Assembly: GCA_049616325.1 (NCBI GenBank)
Contig: JBMZHG010000039.1
Span: 1 to 15,226, forward strand
Reading direction: 5' to 3'
Length of the DNA: 15,226 nt
Source of the DNA: UBA11663 sp049616325
GTDB lineage: Bacteria; Bacteroidota; Bacteroidia; Flavobacteriales_D; Sanyastnellaceae
Shown here: positions 14,088 through 15,226 of the stretch, piece by piece
How positions within the stretch are numbered: position 1 is the stretch's first letter
Layout: every line of letters begins with the position of its first letter
Translations under genes and position numbers: made by a program
The notes under the pieces: model-generated
Told to the model about the DNA's origin: nothing
The model's database searches: none
Seen by the model: the letters and a program-made list of their open reading frames with translations, nothing else

Positions 14088-15226
14088 CAAACGCAACATT
14101 TTCAGGGGGAACGCCCCAGTCGTCACACATCTTCAGAACCGCCTGATTCATCATGGGCGGTCCACAGAAGTAGAATTCGATATCTTCGGGTGCCTCGTGG
14201 TCCTTCAAGTGGTGATCGATCACCGCGTTGTGCACAAAGCCCAGGAAGCCGTCACCTTCGTCGTGGATGTCCTTCTTCTCGTTCCAGTTGTCGCCTTCGG
14301 CGGGCTCTGACAACACGAGGTGGAATTTGAAGTTGGGGAACTCCTTCTCGATGGCGCGGAAGTCGTCGACGTAGAACAACTCGCGCTTGGAACGTCCCCC
14401 GTAGAAGAACGTCACCTTGCGGCCTGTCTTCAACGTGTGGAAGAGGTGGAACAAATGCGAACGCATCGGTGCCATTCCGGCTCCACCGCCGATGTACACC
14501 ATCTCCGCCTCCGTTTCCTTGATGAAGAACTCACCGTACGGTCCCGAAATGGTCACTTTGTCGCCTGGCTTTTGGTCGAAGACAAACGAAGAACAAATGC
14601 CTGGGTTGACTTGCATCCAACCGTTGCGGGCGCGGTCCCATGGCGGCGTCGCGATCCGAATGTTGAGCATCACAATGTTGCCCTCTGCGGGGTGGTTGGC
14701 CATGGAGTAAGCCCTGACAATTGGCTCGTCGTTCACCATTTTCAGGTCCCACAGCCCAAACTTGTCCCACTCAGACTGGAACGTGTTGGGATCAGGGTGG
14801 TGATCTGGGTGGGCGGTGATGTCGATGTTCTTGTAATCCACGGTCGTCGTGGGGACGTCCACTTGGATGTATCCCCCTGCCTCGAAATCGAGCGTCTCGC
14901 CCTCCGGCAAGCGCACCACAAACTCCTTGATGAAGGAGGCCACGTTGTAGTTGGACACCACTTCGCATTCCCACTTCTTGATGCCAAACACCTCCTCGGG
15001 CACTTGGATGTCCATGTCCTCCTTCACCTTCACCTGGCAACCGAGGCGCCAGTTGTCGGCAATCTCCTTGCGCGAGAAGTGAGGCGTCTCTGTGGGCAGA
15101 ATGGAGCCTCCGCCCGTGTTCACTTGGCACTTGCACTGCACGCAGGTGCCTCCTCCGCCGCAGGCGGATGGCAAGAACACCCCGCTGTTGCCCAACGTGG
15201 TCAGAAGCGTTGAACCTCCATCAACT
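14071..15226 (-). CDS. nqrF: Na+-NQR subunit F, NADH-oxidising (5' end outside window)
   Basis: The frame is open to the right edge, giving 384 visible residues. About 25-45 N-terminal residues, including the expected TM helix, are missing. NqrF oxidises NADH and passes electrons through FAD and a 2Fe-2S cluster into the sodium pump. Visible features (numbered from the edge): ferredoxin domain with SACGGGGTCVQC and cluster ligands C22, C28, C31 and C63 (RLGCQV), FAD-binding RAYS (171-174) followed by ISGPYGEFF, NADH-binding GGGAGMAPMRSH (246-257), YGGRSKREL (275-283), CGPPMM (354-359) and the C-terminal DDFGG. A TTG at 15195 is not the start, because the frame continues upstream with the family sequence GGSTLLTTLGNSG. 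It is followed directly by apbE, presumably as the tail of an nqrABCDEF operon outside the window. Confidence 0.97.
   Translation of the reverse strand, partial: VDGGSTLLTTLGNSGVFLPSACGGGGTCVQCKCQVNTGGGSILPTETPHFSRKEIADNWRLGCQVKVKEDMDIQVPEEVFGIKKWECEVVSNYNVASFIKEFVVRLPEGETLDFEAGGYIQVDVPTTTVDYKNIDITAHPDHHPDPNTFQSEWDKFGLWDLKMVNDEPIVRAYSMANHPAEGNIVMLNIRIATPPWDRARNGWMQVNPGICSSFVFDQKPGDKVTISGPYGEFFIKETEAEMVYIGGGAGMAPMRSHLFHLFHTLKTGRKVTFFYGGRSKRELFYVDDFRAIEKEFPNFKFHLVLSEPAEGDNWNEKKDIHDEGDGFLGFVHNAVIDHHLKDHEAPEDIEFYFCGPPMMNQAVLKMCDDWGVPPENVAFDDFGG

Noticed and set aside
15195..15195. TTG at 15195 as the nqrF start
   Set aside because: The frame continues upstream to the edge with family-typical ferredoxin-domain sequence (GGSTLLTTLGNSG), so the true start is outside the window.
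13233..15213. Long plus-strand frames opposite apbE and nqrF (13233-14330, 14320-15213) and opposite mazG (8936-9823)
   Set aside because: Each lies fully opposite a gene with complete family motifs and has shadow-type composition (His/Val/Arg rich).

Overview
The window looks like a chromosomal segment of a marine-type member of the Bacteroidota, most likely order Flavobacteriales with a fairly GC-rich genome. Four things point there. Two large secreted proteins carry cysteine-rich modules of the ACNYDPAATxDDGSC type that are common in that group. Start codons lack Shine-Dalgarno sequences, and several have TAnnTTTG-like -7 elements instead. The window holds genes of the sodium-pumping Na+-NQR complex. 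M1 peptidase, thioredoxin and Ffh all have the expected family features. Assignment below order level is not possible from the sequence alone.

Layout. (1) Bases 1-1309, minus strand: 5' part of a secreted modular protein with Cys/Asp-rich thrombospondin-3-like units, running off the left edge. (2) 1509-5756, plus strand: a compact probable operon ffh - folD - ribD - ten-TM DMT-type transporter, with gaps of 31, -4 and 3 bp. (3) 5772-8129, minus strand: secreted M1-family metallopeptidase. It is convergent with the operon and divergent from an SGNH-hydrolase lipoprotein (8245-8970, plus). (4) 8987-9787, minus strand: mazG. (5) 9896-10437, plus strand: a thioredoxin-like protein translationally coupled to a 79-residue acidic protein. 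(6) 10449-12491, minus strand: a secreted beta-helix-type protein ending in four 27-residue Cys-rich repeats and an EF-hand/dockerin-like motif. (7) 12584-12868, plus strand: nqrM, the Na+-NQR maturation factor. (8) 12942-15226, minus strand: apbE overlapping the end of nqrF, which runs off the right edge and is presumably the tail of an nqr operon.

How the genes fit together. NqrF (NADH-oxidising subunit), ApbE (covalent FMN attachment to Nqr subunits) and NqrM (metal-centre maturation) form one functional set for a sodium-motive respiratory chain, although nqrM sits on the opposite strand with its own promoter-like element. RibD supplies riboflavin, the FMN precursor, from a separate operon. 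The rest is protein targeting (Ffh), one-carbon metabolism (FolD), nucleotide-pool cleaning (MazG), redox (thioredoxin-like) and envelope or secreted proteins.

There is no sign of an integrated element, CRISPR array, RNA gene or defence island. The most interesting signals are -7-like boxes exactly 4 nt from the ATG at three genes (possible leaderless transcripts), two promoter-region inverted repeats, and the architecture of the two repeat-bearing secreted proteins. No stretch of 300 bases or more is without a gene.
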